A stretch of 41,840 nucleotides of DNA, taken from positions 1 through 41,840 of the forward strand of contig CANFEB010000023.1 in NCBI GenBank assembly GCA_947445775.1, in the 5' to 3' direction. Below, in pieces: positions 41,686-41,840 of this stretch. The translations under genes and the position numbers were made by a program. The notes under the pieces were generated by a model that saw only the letters and a list, made by a program, of their open reading frames with translations, ran no database searches and was not told the DNA's origin. The stretch's first letter is position 1; the number at the start of each line of letters is the position of its first letter. The stretch comes from Oligoflexales bacterium (GTDB lineage: Bacteria > Bdellovibrionota_B > Oligoflexia > Oligoflexales > RGVZ01).

Positions 41686-41840
41686 TTAGCCCCGCAGGGA
41701 CCGTCCAGTAAGCCGCTCCAACGTCGTTAAGATGCCAATCAAATGCCCATCGTCGAATGCCCGCCGAACAAACGTCTGATTTTCTTCTAGGTTGATTTCC
41801 ACTAATTCAATATTAGTACGACGCGCGAATTCGCGGACTA
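41686..41840 (-). pseudogene. Truncated AAA-type ATPase (DUF4143-like) remnant, partial
   Basis: The minus-strand frame is open from the right edge to a TAA at 41686-41688 and encodes 50 visible residues (VREFARRTNIELVEINLEE, then NQTFVRRAF, LIGILTTLERLTGRSLRG). This resembles the stretch after the Walker A motif in AAA_14/DUF4143 ATPases, where a [LV]REFA helix is followed by a V-x-[IL]-N-[FL]-E-x-N strand and a helix before Walker B. The stop falls where the Walker B region should begin, so the gene looks 3'-truncated. The start and any Walker A lie outside the window. Identification rests on short similarity. Confidence 0.5.

Overview
The window is chromosomal DNA of a Gram-negative bacterium. 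It encodes many lipoproteins with lipoboxes, an outer-membrane barrel protein ending in Phe, a bactofilin, and a complete 2-oxoglutarate dehydrogenase operon. Gene style (secreted lipoproteins, pilin-like protein, M64 peptidase, GT-C glycosyltransferases) suggests Bdellovibrionota or a related deltaproteobacterial-type lineage. That placement is an inference from gene content, not from a phylogenetic marker. Coding density is high, with several ATGA start/stop overlaps and convergent genes that overlap at their ends.

Layout. 1-4.1 kb is an accessory island: the 3' end of a truncated gene, a hairpin-rich intergenic stretch, an AT-richer orphan Cys-containing lipoprotein, and an IS91-like transposase remnant with an internal deletion. 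4.4-9.0 kb: pilin-like membrane protein, GT39-type glycosyltransferase coupled to a PHP phosphoesterase, and an SRPBCC protein. 9.1-11.6 kb: secreted M64 metallopeptidase and a small secreted protein whose Shine-Dalgarno can be sequestered. 11.5-15.8 kb (minus strand): a translationally coupled GT4 / DPM1-like GT2 / TMTC-like GT-C operon that resembles a eukaryote-type O-mannosylation pathway. 15.9-21.2 kb: two small proteins, BtpA, gamma-glutamyltransferase lipoprotein, unknown lipoprotein. 21.3-26.7 kb: sucB-lpd-sucA. 26.9-31.2 kb: an alpha/beta hydrolase fold protein lacking its nucleophile, then bactofilin, CoA NUDIX, small lipoprotein and a large aromatic amino acid hydroxylase in one run. 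31.3-34.8 kb: unknown proteins, rplM-rpsI with a recognisable promoter and terminator, asnS. 34.8-41.8 kb: two GT4 glycosyltransferases, outer-membrane protein, HflX, glycerophosphodiesterase, monoacylglycerol-lipase-like protein, and a truncated AAA/DUF4143-type remnant at the right edge.

A recurrent theme is short perfect or near-perfect tandem repeats. Inside genes they have periods of 9, 12 or 15 bp, which preserve frame; in intergenic DNA they have periods of 9, 11 or 13 bp. Two arrays contain the stop codon of the gene they follow. No tRNA, rRNA or CRISPR array was seen.
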